From NCBI RefSeq assembly GCF_963924675.1, contig NC_089220.1, positions 110,314,697-110,378,696 on the forward strand: a stretch of DNA of 64,000 nt, given 5' to 3'. A program made the translations under genes and the position numbers. A model generated the notes under the pieces. That model had not been told where the DNA came from. It saw only the letters and a program-made list of their open reading frames with translations, and made no database searches. The DNA is from Phocoena phocoena. Taxonomy: Eukaryota > Chordata > Mammalia > Artiodactyla > Phocoenidae. Shown one piece after another: positions 48,056 to 58,927 of this stretch (positions are counted from its first letter, which is position 1; each line of letters begins with the position of its first letter).

Positions 48056-50534
48056 CACAGCACTACATATGTAACACGTGAGCGCGCACACACATACCCT
48101 GTCCTCAGGAACTCTGGTGTGCAAAGATACTATATCCGTACCTTTGGAGTGGGGCCCAGGGGTCTGCTCTGTGGCCACCCCCAGGACACAGAGGCAGAGC
48201 GTCCTCCACTGGCACTGAGAAACACTGCTCTGGAGGGCTCATCAAGGCCCTGGACCTGGAGGCCAGCTTCCAGGATGACCTCGGACAAAGTATGTCTCCA
48301 CCTGAGCCTCAGTTTCCCTTTGGTAAATGCAGGAGTTGACCCCACTGAGTCCTGGAGTTCCTCCTAGCCCTGATGTTCCAGAACAGGGGTTCTCACCTTT
48401 TGGGGCCATGGACCTCCACAGGTGTCCCACAGAAGTGACAGACCCTCACTCCAGAATAATGTGCACCCACACGCTCGCACACAGTTTTGTCCACAACTTG
48501 GGGTTCGTGGAGCCCTGGAACCACTCAGTCGTGGACTCCACGTCTGGAGCCCCAGCTTTGGGGCGGCCCTCAAGGTCTAAGTTTCCCTTGGGTTCAGTCT
48601 TGGGAAGATGGGGAGCTGGGCGACCCCTGAGGGCTTCTCCTGCAGAGAGCCCTCTGGCTGACAGGGCCCTCTTTGCCTATGTAGGCTCAGTCATCCCCCC
48701 AGTCACACTTGACAGCCCCAAGGCCAAGCCGCCCTTGCCCTGAGGGGTCATGGAGGACTGAGACCTGGAACACGGAGGGACAGGAATGAGCTCTCCCCTC
48801 TGCCCAGAGTGACACCTCACCCACCGTCACCCTGCCCACGTATCCAACCTCCACTCCTCCCTTGAGGCCCCTCTCAAACAGCACCTCCTCTTGGAAGCTT
48901 CTCTGGTACAGATGTGAGCCCCCTGAGGGTCTGACTCATCACCCCAGGACCTGGCCAGGGTGGCACATGGCAGGTGCTCTGAGTGTGGGAGGGCTGGAGG
49001 GCTGGAAGGGTCAGGCCCGCAGGCCCCTCCCCAGGGCTTGTCACTATCCTGTTCTGGTTTCTCACTCCAACCTTCAGAGACACCCATTTGCCTTCTAACC
49101 AGGACATCCAGGAGACCAGACCCCCACGGGATGCAGCCTCAGGCCTCAGACCCTCAAGCCTGGAGGGGGGGTGTTTCTGGGACAGGTCAGTTCTCGTGGA
49201 GCCCGCAGTTCACACTGGGAGGTGGGTGCCACCCGAGCCTGGAGGCAAGGAGTCCCCTCAGCACTCAGCCCGCTGGACCTTCCTTGTCCTGCCCTTGGTT
49301 TTCCCTTCTGGGAAGTATGGGTTACAGGACCCCAGGGCTTTGGAGATGCTCCAAGAAGGCAATGGGGACAGGGTGGGACCCTTGTTCCCCACATGTGTTC
49401 AGACAAAGGCCTTGTGGCCCAAAGCAGTGTGACCCAGAGCTGAGCCCAGCCCATTCGGGGGTTGTCAGGCCAGTGCAAGACGGGCTGGGTGCCGTAACCC
49501 GGCTGAGGTAAGCCATGGGTGCCCTGCCTGCAGGCCAAGAACCTGGGGCCTTGCACTTGAGGTGAACAGACATGAATCTTTGGGGGGAAGGCATATGCTT
49601 CCGGATCTCTGCACACTCAGTGCTGAAGGCCAGAATATAACCTCAGAGTGAGGCCCTGGGATGGTGCCAGCCATGCAGGCAGGCAGCTCCACAGACCCCC
49701 TCTGTCGCACAGGTTGGTTAGACGGGGACGGACAGCTGCCTCCACGTGGGCTGGGGGAACCCAGAGAGGGTCATGATGCTGCCTCCAAGATGTCTTCCAT
49801 CCCCACTGACCGCTGCCCAGATTCCCCACTGGAGCTTCGTCCTGTAGCTAAGTCTGGGCCCTATTAGGATGGGAGCCTGTGTTCACAGAGTACAGGGAGG
49901 GTGGGGAGAGAGGCAGTGCCAAGCAAGGCTGCAGAAGAGCATGAAACAACAGAAGCAGGAGGGCAAGAAGGGAGCCAGTGCCAACAGCCCATAGCAGCCC
50001 AGGCAGCCAGCGGGGTCCTCACTCCACACTTGAGGCCAGGTGGGCTCCCAAGGCTGTACTGGGTCCAGGTCCCAACCTCCTCATTGAGGGGCTGGGGTGC
50101 TTCCCCTTCAAGCAGCCAGAAATGGCTCAATCCCACCACAGGTGGGAGGCTGAGGCCAGGATCAGTTGTGAGGGACTTGTGGAGAAGGCCAACAGCTGTG
50201 GTGATATGGGACAAGGGCGGGGAGCCCAGGCAGGTGGAAGCAGAAATGGCCCAGGACACAGCCCCCAAGCCTGGTCCTTGTGGGCGCTGGCTGCTAGTGC
50301 AGGGGAGGGCAAGCAGGAGGGAGATGGAAGGAGGTCACCAGCCCTCGGTGGCAGAGCTGGGTTTTGATGGCACTTCCTGGCTTTGTCATGACTCCTTTCC
50401 GGTTGGCAAAAACCGTGTCCTGATCCACCCGAGGTGCCCGTAACCTGAGAGACAGGCAGGTGGGTGCGGCTGGCAATGGGAGGGACCCTGCAGGAGGCAG
50501 CCAGGTGGAGTCCCAGAGACAGCCTGGGCTGGCA

Positions 50535-50565
50535 CACTTTATAATCCAAGATGGATTATAAAGTG
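50535..50565. repeat. Perfect 14-bp inverted repeat with 3-nt loop
   Basis: The left arm CACTTTATAATCCA (50535-50548) and right arm TGGATTATAAAGTG (50552-50565) are exact reverse complements separated by AGA. It lies about 25 bp before the repeat-poor block at 50591-50945. Function unknown. Confidence 0.9.
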
Positions 50566-50590
50566 GGGCGGGGGGAGCCACAGAGCCCAG

Positions 50591-50945
50591 GCCTCGTAAT
50601 GACAAATTTTCTGCTGAACAACTACAAATATTCGCCGTAACTTTGGACAGGGTCTGAAAAAGACTTTGTTTCCTCCCTTGGCGGTATCATTTGTCTTGTT
50701 TTGAAGCCACGAGATTGCAGGGAGGAACTTACAGACTAAAGTTTGTTCTTAATTGCTGTGGTGTCACCACCTCTCTGGCAGATAACAACACAATGAACAA
50801 GTCAATGGGGCTGAGCCCTCCAGGTCCTTCTTCTAAAGTGAGACAAATTTCCCTCCTTTGAGCCCAACAGTCCATCGGCAGCTCTGTCATTTATTTATCT
50901 CCCTAATGGTTTGCATTAACTTGCAAGGGATAAAAAATCTCTCCT
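50591..50945. other. Repeat-poor block, candidate conserved non-coding element
   Basis: No transposon is recognised, and AT content is higher than in the GC-rich surroundings. It includes GCCTCGTAATGACAAATTTT, TATTCGCCGTAAC, CTTGGCGGTATCATTTG, AACAACACAATGAACAAG (SOX-like ACAATG) and CTCCCTAATGGTTTGCATTAAC. It lies about 11.5 kb upstream of the inferred SKOR1 promoter. Constraint is inferred. Confidence 0.45.
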
Positions 50946-50996
50946 GCCCTCAGACTTAGTTAAAAGCATCCAGTCAGGCTGTATTGCTGGTTCTTC

Positions 50997-51044
50997 CCCA
51001 AATTTGCCTTTTATCTTTCCCCCAAATTTGCCTTTTATCTTTCC
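50997..51044. repeat. 24-bp tandem duplication, two perfect copies
   Basis: The 24-bp unit starting CCCAAATTTGCC and ending ATCTTTCC occurs at 50997-51020 and 51021-51044 without a mismatch. A partial third start (TCCATTTGGGG) follows. Confidence 0.93.
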
Positions 51045-51339
51045 TCCATTTGGGGAGGTGGGTAGTAGGGAGAGCAATGGGGTGTACACTGAGAAAAGCA
51101 GTGAGGGTGGCAGGATGAGAAAAGAGCATGGAGGGTCCCCGGAGTTCCAGTGTCCAGATCACTTTAATTCTGAGAAAGAGGAGAAATAGTGCTGTCTTGC
51201 AGTTATCGGCTGGGCACAGCACACTGCCTTCACACTTGCCTTGGTGGTTCCTCCCAGCACCCCTGCAAAGGCAGGGGCATGGTTGCCCCACCTCTGTCTC
51301 CCACTCTATGTTCCCATCACAGGGGGTGATGCTCTACTC

Positions 51340-51660
51340 CTTGAATGAGCTGAGCCCTTTCTGCCTGTGAGCCATTGCACAGGCTGTTCCCTCAGCCCCG
51401 GACACCTTTCCCCACCACCCTTTTTCTCCTGCCCAACTCCTACTCATCTTCCAAGGCTCAGCTGAAATGCTCTGGGAAGGCCTTTTCTGACACCCACCCA
51501 CCCTGGATCCCCGTCACTGCGCGACCTTACTGTCTCGTCCTCATTGCTTTTCTTGCACCGTCTGTCTGCCTTGTTCCAGTGAGAGCCCCAAGAAGGCAGG
51601 AGCTGGGGCACTGCCTGGCATTCAGGAGATGCTTCAGAGGTAGTGATTAAATAAATGGAG
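51340..51660 (+). repeat. L2 (LINE-2) 3' remnant
   Basis: CAGGCTGTTCCCTCAGCCCC, CATCTTCCAAGGCTCAGCTG, GAAGGCCTTTTCTGACACCC, GAAGGCAGGAGCTGGGGCAC and a final GGTAGTGATTAAATAAATGG give the sense 3' LINE-2 order. Confidence 0.75.
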
Positions 51661-52004
51661 GGGAGGCTGGCGGGGCTGGTAGGGCTTCAGAGAACTTAGT
51701 GACCCGGCCTCCACCATGCCCCCATCTAGGAACAAGACCCTAGTTAACACTGCACAGCTGTGGAGTGTGGGTTCTCTTCAATCTCCTCTCTATTGTTCTG
51801 CATTTTCCTAATATAATGCAACAAACGTATTATTTTTATAATCAAAATAATTTGTTTTAAAGGTATCTTAAATCTCTTGGTCAGCAGGGCAGTGGGAGAG
51901 GCAGCATTCAATGTAAGTTCTTCTGACACCCAAATGGAACCCTTCTCCTCCTCCCCCCACCCTCCACGGCCTCCTGGACCCCTTTTTGACAATCCTGTGT
52001 GGGA

Positions 52005-52180
52005 GGCATGGGCTTGGAGTCACACAGACCTGGGCCCAAGTCCTGGCTCCTTCACTGACTCGCTGTGTGACCCTGGGCAGGATGCCTAACCTCTCTGGAA
52101 AGGCCTGTTTCCTTATTGGTAAAATGAGGTAACAAGAGTGCCCACCTAATGGGTTGTTGGTGGCATTATTGAATCATTCT
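52005..52180 (+). repeat. MIR fossil
   Basis: CATGGGCTTGGAGTCACACAG, CCAAGTCCTGGCTCCTTCAC, GTGTGACCCTGGGCAGGATG, TTCCTTATTGGTAAAATGAGG and GGGTTGTTGGTGGCATTATTG follow sense MIR closely. Confidence 0.8.
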
Positions 52181-52862
52181 CCATGCTGACCATGACATGC
52201 ACAAAACACTTCCAAAGGGCTGGCTTCCTCCCCCCTCCTGCAGGCACCCCTGCCCCACATATACACAGACCCACACAGCCACTCCTCCAGCCCTGTGACT
52301 CCCCACTTTTTCATCTGCCCCCTGCCCTTCAGGTCTGGAGAAGGACAAATGATGAGGATAATAAGACACATCACCGCCAGTGAAGGCCACTGCACATTTG
52401 GCATGAGGGCCTGGTATGGGTATTCTGGCCTCTAATGGCAGTGCCTGTGGGTGACCGGAACGCTCCCCACCAGTGTGTTCTTCAGCCCACACCCAGGCCT
52501 GCCTTGGATTCCCCAGGAGGTTTGTGCAGCTCGGGGCAATAGCTCCAGGCTCAGCCCTGGCCATACCCAGTCGGGGCGAAGCTCTGGATTCCAGGCAGTA
52601 GCTCAGGAGGCTGAGGGTGTGGACAGAAGTGCCCCCACCTGGATGCACACATGCTGTCATCCATATGCTGTATTCATCAAGTTCCCGCATACACTCCAGC
52701 CTCCCAGGGCCTCTTTTTTGAGAGAGAAGTGTAGTAGGCAGAATATGACAGCCCCCCAAAGATGTTCACATCCTGACACCCAGAATCTGTGAATATATAC
52801 ATATATTACAGGGCAAAGGAGAATTAAGATTCTTATTCACCTGACTTTAAAGATTATCCTGG

Positions 52863-53158
52863 GACTTCCCTGGTGGCGCAGCGGTTAAGATCCGCCTGCC
52901 AATGCAGGGCACACGGGTCCGAGCCCTGGTCCGGGAAGATCCCACATGCCGCGGAGCAACTTAGCCCACGTGCCACAACTACTGAGCCCGCGTGCCTAGA
53001 GCCCGTGCTCCACAACAAGAGAAGCCACTACAATGAGAAGCCCTCGCACCACAACGAAGAGTAGCCCCCGCTCACCGCAACTAGAGAAAGCCCGCACACA
53101 GCAAGGAAGACCCAACACAGCCAAAAATTAATTAATAACAAAAATAATTAAGTTAAAA
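52863..53158 (+). mobile_element. CHR-1-type SINE, long older form
   Basis: Starts GACTTCCCTGGTGGCGCAGC, then ACCACAACTACTGAGCCCGC-type blocks and a tail AAAAATTAATTAATAAC. Imperfect duplication AAGATTATCCTGG before and AAGATTTTCCTGG after (one mismatch). Confidence 0.88.
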
Positions 53159-53211
53159 AAGATTTTCCTGGATTATCCAGGTCAGCCCAGTGTAATTATA
53201 AGGGTCCTTTA

Positions 53212-53415
53212 TTTATTTATTTTGGGGTACACGGGCCTCTCACTGTTGTGGCCTCTCCCGTTGCGGAGCACAGGCTCCGGACGCACAGGCTCAGCGGCCA
53301 TGGCTCATGGGCCCAGCCGCTCCGCGGCATGTGGGATCCTCTCGGACTGGGACACGAACCCATGTCCCCTGCATTGGCAGGCGGACTCTCAACCACTGCG
53401 CCACCAGGGAAGCCC
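53212..53415 (-). mobile_element. CHR-type SINE, short cetacean form
   Basis: Complete minus-strand copy with GGGCTTCCCTGGTGGCGCAG at its start and a (TTTA)n-like tail on +. Flanked by TATAAGGGTCCTTTA (53197-53211) and TATAAGGGACCTTTA (53416-53430), one mismatch. Confidence 0.93.
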
Positions 53416-53443
53416 TATAAGGGACCTTTAAAGTGGAAGAAGG

Positions 53444-53556
53444 ATGGGGCTCCCCTGGTGGTCCAGTGGTTGAGACTCTATGCTTCCACTGCAGGGGGCG
53501 TGGGTTCGATCCCTGATGGGGGAAGTTCTGCCTGCTGTGAGGTACAGCAAAAAATG
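53444..53556 (+). mobile_element. Short tRNA-derived SINE (old form) with CTCF-like core
   Basis: Reads GGCTCCCCTGGTGGTCCAGT, then TTCCACTGCAGGGGGCGTGG, B box GGGTTCGATCCCTGATGG and a short A-rich end. Same compact family as 25149-25264. CTGCAGGGGGCG at 53489-53500 resembles the core of the CTCF motif. Confidence 0.85.
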
Positions 53557-53809
53557 AAGAGGGAAGCACAGGCAGAGAGATTTGAAGACGCTACACTGCT
53601 GGCTTTGAAGAAGGACCCAGGAGCCAAGGAATGCAGGTGGCCTCTAGGAGTTGGAAAGGGTAAGGAAATGGATTCTCCCTAGAGCCTCCAGAAGGAATGC
53701 AGCCCCGCTAATGCCTTGATTTTAGCCCAGTGAAACCCATTTCTAACTTCTGACCTCCAGAATTATAAAATAATATCAATACATTTGTGTTGTTTTAAAA
53801 CACTGTGGT

Positions 53810-53997
53810 GGGCTTCCCTGGTGGCGCAGTGGTTGAGAGTCCGCCTGCCGATGCAGGGGACACGGGTTCGTGCCCCGGTCCGGGAAGATCCCACATGCCG
53901 CGGAGTGGCTGGGCCCGTGAGCCATGGCCGCTGAGCCTGCGCGTCCGGAGCCTGTGCTCCGCAACGGGAGAGGCCACAGCAGTGAGAGGCCCGCGTA

Positions 53998-54039
<42 letters not shown>
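53810..54039 (+). mobile_element. CHR-type SINE, short cetacean form, tail turned into (CA)n
   Basis: Full body from GGGCTTCCCTGGTGGCGCAG to GAGAGGCCCGCGTACC, then (AC)n at 53998-54040 where other copies have GCAAAAA. Flanked by AAACACTGTGGT at 53798-53809 and AAACACAGTGGT at 54040-54051 (one mismatch). Confidence 0.93.

Positions 54040-54042
<3 letters not shown>
53998..54042. repeat. (AC)n microsatellite at a SINE tail
   Basis: About 20 uninterrupted AC units directly after CGCGT of the SINE 3' end. Source of the Cys-Val and Thr-His repeat frames here. Confidence 0.95.
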
Positions 54043-54046
<4 letters not shown>

Positions 54047-54449
54047 GTGGTAGTTATGGCAGCAATAGGAAACTAAATGTCTCCTCTTCATTTTCCAGCC
54101 CAGGCTGTCCCAAATGCCTTTGGAATACACTGTTCCATGCACACAGCCCTTTACAGTTTACAAAGCCCATATTCCAGGCCCCCATCCTCAGCTGCCCTCC
54201 CCACTCACCAGCCTTTGCCCGCTTTCCTTCTCTCTCCCTCCCTCCCCCCACCTCTCCCAGCACCATGCACCAGCACCACCAACTCCCATTCTCCAGGAGT
54301 CAGTTTCCCTCCTCCAGTTCCACTCCCCTACCCATTTCCCTCCCCAACAGGGCTCAGAACTCAGCCTCCTTGAGCCCTGGAGGCTGACCCTTACAGGGCC
54401 TCAGTCATCCCAGTACCAAGGACTAGGGACTCCCCCCAGGGCCCAGTAG

Positions 54450-54700
54450 AGACTCTGAAGACACTGTTTATTCATCAGATCCTTCCTCAGTACCTCCTGT
54501 GTTCCAGGAGCTGGGGACACGGTAGGGATCAAGGCAAACTAGTCCCTGCACTCTGGAGCCTCAGTTTCTTCAACTGCAAAATGGGATAATAATATCTACT
54601 TTGCAGGGTTATTGTGAAGATTAGAAATGCATTTATGACAAACGTCTAACACAGTGTAACAGAAAATAAGTAATAGCTATTATTATTATAAGTATTAGTC
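54450..54700. repeat. L2 scrap followed by MIR fossil
   Basis: TTTATTCATCAGATCCTTCCTCAGTACCTCCTGTG looks like antisense LINE-2. It is followed by GAGCCTCAGTTTCTTCAACTGCAAAATGGG and CAGGGTTATTGTGAAGATTAG, the sense MIR core. Confidence 0.6.
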
Positions 54701-54869
54701 TTTAGGTGTGATTCATTCATTTCCTTGTAGCCTCTGGTGTGTGGGGAGGTATAACTAAAAAAAATAAAAATAATAAAGCAGGGTAAAGGGATAGAGAGGG
54801 ACAGGATTAGGGCTGGGGTGGAGCAGTGGTATTGGGAGGAGGGTCACTTTCCTATTTCCATTAATACCA

Positions 54870-55090
54870 GCTAAGAAAACTGGAGCTCCCACTGTGTGCC
54901 AGGCTCTGGACTGGGGCCTCTCATCTCATTTAGTTCTGCCAACATTCCTGTGATGCCAGCATGCCCATTTCATGATTGAGGAAGCTGAGGTTCAGAGAGG
55001 TGAAGCAATTCACCCAAAGCCACACAGCCAGGAAGTAGTAGCCATAAGATTTAAACCCAGATCTGTCTGAGGTGAAGGCTGTTTCCTCAG
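54870..55090 (-). repeat. MIR fossil
   Basis: CCCACTGTGTGCCAGGCTCTGG, CCCATTTCATGATTGAGGAAGC, TTCAGAGAGGTGAAGCAATTC and CACACAGCCAGGAAGTAGTAG follow antisense MIR. Confidence 0.8.
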
Positions 55091-55438
55091 CAACAGCTGT
55101 CTCCCTGTAAGATGCAGACTATGTTCTTTCAGAACTCTCGCTCCACTAAGAGACATGGAACACTCCACTGTCACTTCGTCCCAGACCGTGTCGTAATGAA
55201 GGCACATGCCACATACATCAGAAGGCAGAGGAAGAAGAGAATTATCAGTGGGGTAAGAGGGAACACCTCAACAATATTTGCGGAGGAATGACTGGTTCCT
55301 GATTCCTGAGCAGTGAGCTTCCATTTACATCTGCAGAGGGAGGCTGGCTGGGCCCCCCTCTCTGGGGAGGCCCCATCTCTCCTGGAGAAAGGAAGATAGT
55401 CGTTTCTCCAGACCAGAAAAGCCAGTGGGGTGCCAAGA

Positions 55439-56908
55439 CAATTTAATGGGGAGAGGATAATATTTTCAACAAATGGTGCTCTGGCAACTGCATATCTGTA
55501 TGCAAAAGAATAAATTTGAATCCCTACCTCTATCAGACACAAAAAATACTGTAAATGGAACAGAGACCTAAATGTAGGAGTTAAAACTATAAAGGTCTTA
55601 GAAGAAAACATAGGAGTAAATCTTATGACCTTAGGTTTAGCAAAATCTTCTCAGTTTTGACACCAAAAGCACAAGCAGCAAAAAATAAAAGATACATTGG
55701 ACATCATCAACATTAAAAACAAAAGACATCATTAGAAAGTGAAAAGACAACCCACAGGGCAGGAGAAGATATTTGCAAATTACATATCTGATAAGGGACT
55801 TGTATCTAGAATATATAAAGAACTCTTTCAATTTAATAATAAAAATACAAACAATCCAGTTGAAAAAGTGGGCAAAGGATCTGAATAAACATTTCTCGAA
55901 AGATGTACAAATGGCTAATAAGCACATGAAAAAGATGCTCAAAATCATTACTCAGCAGAGAAATACAAGCCCAAACCACAGTGAGATACCATTTCACACC
56001 CACGAGAATGGTATAATAAAAAAAAATCATCATAAAAAGTGCTGTCAAAGATGTGGAGAAATCAGAGCCCTCATACATTACTGGTAAGAATATAAAATGG
56101 TGCAGTGCTTTGGAAAACCAGTCTGGCAATTCCTTAGAAAAAGATAAACATAGAGTTACCATGTGACCTGACAATTCTACACCTAGTGTGTACCCAAGAG
56201 AAATGAAAACATACAGTCACACAAAAATTTGTACATTAATGTTCATTGCAACTTCATTCCAAATAGCCAAAAAGTAGACACAACCCAAATATTCATCAGT
56301 GGATGAAAAACCAAAATGTGGATATCCATACAATGGAATATTATTTGTCAATAAAAAGGAATGAAGTACTGATAGATGCTACTGCATGGATGAACCTTAA
56401 AAACATGCTCAGTGATGGGCTTCCCTGGTGGCGCAGTGGTTGAGAGTCCGCCTGCCAATGCAGGGGACACGAGTTTGTGCCCCGGTCTGGGAAGATCCCA
56501 CATGCCGCGGAGCGGCTGGGCCCGTGAGCCATGGCTGCTGAGCCTGCGCGTCCGGAGCCTGTGCTCCGCAACGGGAGAGGCCACAACAGTGAGAGGCCCG
56601 CGTACAGCTTAAAAAAACAAAAACAAAAAAAACATGCTCAGTGAAAGAAGCCAGACACAAAAGACCACATATTGTACGTTTCCAATTATATGAGAAGTCC
56701 GGAATAGGCAAAGAGAAAGTAGTTTAATGGTTGCCAGGCTCTGGGGGAGGGTGGGAAGATGGGGTGATATCTAATGGGTATGGGTTTCTCTTTGGGGTGA
56801 TGAAACTATTCTAAAATTGATAGTGGTGATGGTGTACAATTCTTTGAATACATGAAAAACCACTGAATTGTACACTTTAAATATGTGAATTACATCGCAA
56901 AAAAACTC
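55439..56908 (+). mobile_element. 5'-truncated decayed L1 with a SINE inserted
   Basis: End-of-ORF2 phrases in order: TTTTCAACAAATGGTGCTCT, GAAGAAAACATAGGAGTAAA, GTGGGCAAAGGATCTGAATA, GTGAGATACCATTTCACACC and CCATACAATGGAATATTATT. A 3' UTR with GGTTGCCAGGCTCTGGGGGA and GAATTGTACACTTTAAATAT follows, the latter typical of older L1 3' ends. The SINE at 56416-56627 interrupts it. It has several frame breaks and is not active. Confidence 0.88.
56416..56627 (+). mobile_element. CHR-type SINE, short cetacean form, nested in L1
   Basis: Complete copy, tail TTAAAAAAACAAAAACAAAA. The 17-bp L1 sequence AAAAACATGCTCAGTGA is present exactly on both sides (56399-56415 and 56628-56644), so the order of events is certain: L1 first, SINE later. 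Confidence 0.95.
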
Positions 56909-57109
56909 AACCTGTCCCAGCAAGCAGACTGAACCCCACCAACGTTCAGGCAGCTGTCCAGAATTGATCTGAGGCTGTTAGGGAAGGGGAACTCACAGAT
57001 ACTGAGTACCTACTCTGTGCCGTCTGCTTGTGCAAGGCTGGGACTATGGGGAGAATTTTCAGGAGCCTGAGAGTGAATCCCTGCTTAAATTGTGCACCCG
57101 AGGTACTCA

Positions 57110-57290
57110 ATCTAGTCCCAGACCTGGCTATGTGCCGTACACCCAGCACCTTATTTAATCCTTATGACATCCTGTGGGACCCAGGATATCCTGTAAGACC
57201 AGGAACTATTTTACAGATGCAAGTTTGGAGACTCAAACAGAGCAGAACTGGGATTTGAACCCAAGCCTTGCTGAGTCCAGAGTCTGTTCT
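57110..57290 (-). repeat. MIR fossil
   Basis: CACCTTATTTAATCCTTATGAC, TTTACAGATGCAAGTTTGGAGAC and GAACTGGGATTTGAACCCAAG follow antisense MIR, ending near CCAGAGTCTGTTCTC. Confidence 0.75.
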
Positions 57291-57619
57291 CTTTCCAGCC
57301 CCTCCGCCCACCATGCTGTGTGGAGGAGGCCCTGGGAAGGAAGCCCTTGCTACCAGGGAGCACTCAGCAAGCCTGCCAGGTGCTCCCTAGCTGCCTGCCA
57401 GAGCCCATTCCCCGCCTCCTGTGAGAACCAGCCTTCAGCCTTCAGAGGCTTTGCCTGAGTAGCCTTGCCTGAATCTGTGTGGAGGCTGAGAATCCCAAGA
57501 CCTTCCTAGACATCACCAGGAAGCATAGAACCTACAACTCTTGAAGAACCTGACTGGCTACTAAACAGCAAGGGCACCGTTCAATCACTGTGGCCAGCAA
57601 GTCTGGTCACAGCCCTTCC

Positions 57620-57800
57620 ATTCAAATGTTGTTCACTCATTCATTTAACAAACACGTTGAGCACCAACTGTGTGCTAGGCCTTGTTCTAAGCCCTGGGAA
57701 TACAACAGCAAACAAAACATTCCAGTGGGAGAGACAGAAAACACGCACAAACAAATCAGGAAATATTAAGCAGTGAACAATCCAATGAAGAAAATAAAAT
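57620..57800 (-). repeat. L2 (LINE-2) 3' end
   Basis: TCATTCATTTAACAAACACG, TTGAGCACCAACTGTGTGCT and GGGAATACAACAGCAAACAA are the antisense LINE-2 terminus. Confidence 0.7.
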
Positions 57801-58799
57801 AGCATCAGACAGACAGGAGTGAGGGGTCCAGGCAAGCAGACAGGCTTAGAGGAGGCTCGGTGTAGTGTCCAGGAGAGTCCTCTGAGGCTTCTGAAAGGCA
57901 GGTACTGAGGAGAGAAATGAAGGTAGCCTGCTCTGTGGGGCGGAGGCCTCTAAGGGCCATTGAATTTTCTTCCTGTGTGTTCCTTGGCTTGGTAGGAAAT
58001 TTCTAAGTCCCACAGAGTCTCCCCTGTGCTAAAGATCTCGGATAGAGAGAGACTTAGAGCTAAGCTGGGACTGACAGCAGGTGAACCCTTTGGGGAGGAG
58101 AGGCAACTGGGACCCAAACTAGAGATTTTGGGTTGGGGAGGAGTCCTGGCACCGGCTGAGATACCCACCCTCTTTCACAAATACCTCTGTTCAGGCCTTG
58201 GGGATATCTGTGTCTGGTTGGGGCAAATAAGTCCGTCCTGGGCTCCCTCCTCAGTCCCTCCCAGCCTAACTTGCATCCCCAAGTGCAGAGAGAGCCCCAG
58301 ATTGGGCAGAGCCAGTCCCTTCAACATTCTCAAGTCTTCCAGGCTCTGCCCCTCCTCCAAGCTTAAGCGACCTACACTCAAGCAGTGTCCCTCAAGCTCC
58401 ACCCCCCATCCCCTCAGGGCTCCAGAAGAAAGATGTTTATCAGCAGTGCCCTTGGGCCTCTGAGTCAACCCTTCACTCCTGCAAAGTGCCAGTGTGCCCA
58501 TCCTACAGATGCACATATTGAGGCCAAGTCAAGGTCCATGGTTACTCAAGTGGACAGTAGAACTGGATCTAGGCTGAGACTTTTCTCCCTCCTTTATCAT
58601 TTCCCGAGGGAGGCGAGAAGTCCTTCGTTGGCAGGAGCGCTGGCCTGGCCTCTGATCCCCAAGAGCCGGGTCTGGGAGGCAGGAACCCGGAGTGTATGGC
58701 CTCTCGCAAGCCCTGGCCTCTCCCTGGAGCTTCAGTCTTCCCGTCTGCACACGGAGCGAGGTGGGTACTTCTCAGCACCTTCGTGCGGGTTCCGTGGCC

Positions 58800-58845
58800 C
58801 CCGCCTCCCCCGCGACCTCACCTCCCCCGCGATCTCACCTCTGCT
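58800..58845. repeat. Short GC-rich tandem duplication
   Basis: Unit CCTCCCCCGCGA(C/T)CTCA occurs twice in a row within CpG-rich DNA. Confidence 0.8.
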
Positions 58846-58927
58846 CTCAGCTGCGGCCAGCAGGCCCCGCCCAGCCACCTTCATTTGCTGGGGCCGGGCC
58901 GCTGGGAGGGGCTAGGGTCTATCTGGT

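Noticed and set aside
48960..50443. Overlapping open frames of 130-185 codons on both strands
   Set aside because: Several frames are open in both directions at once, which is expected of GC-rich, CpG-poor non-coding DNA. No protein family recognised.
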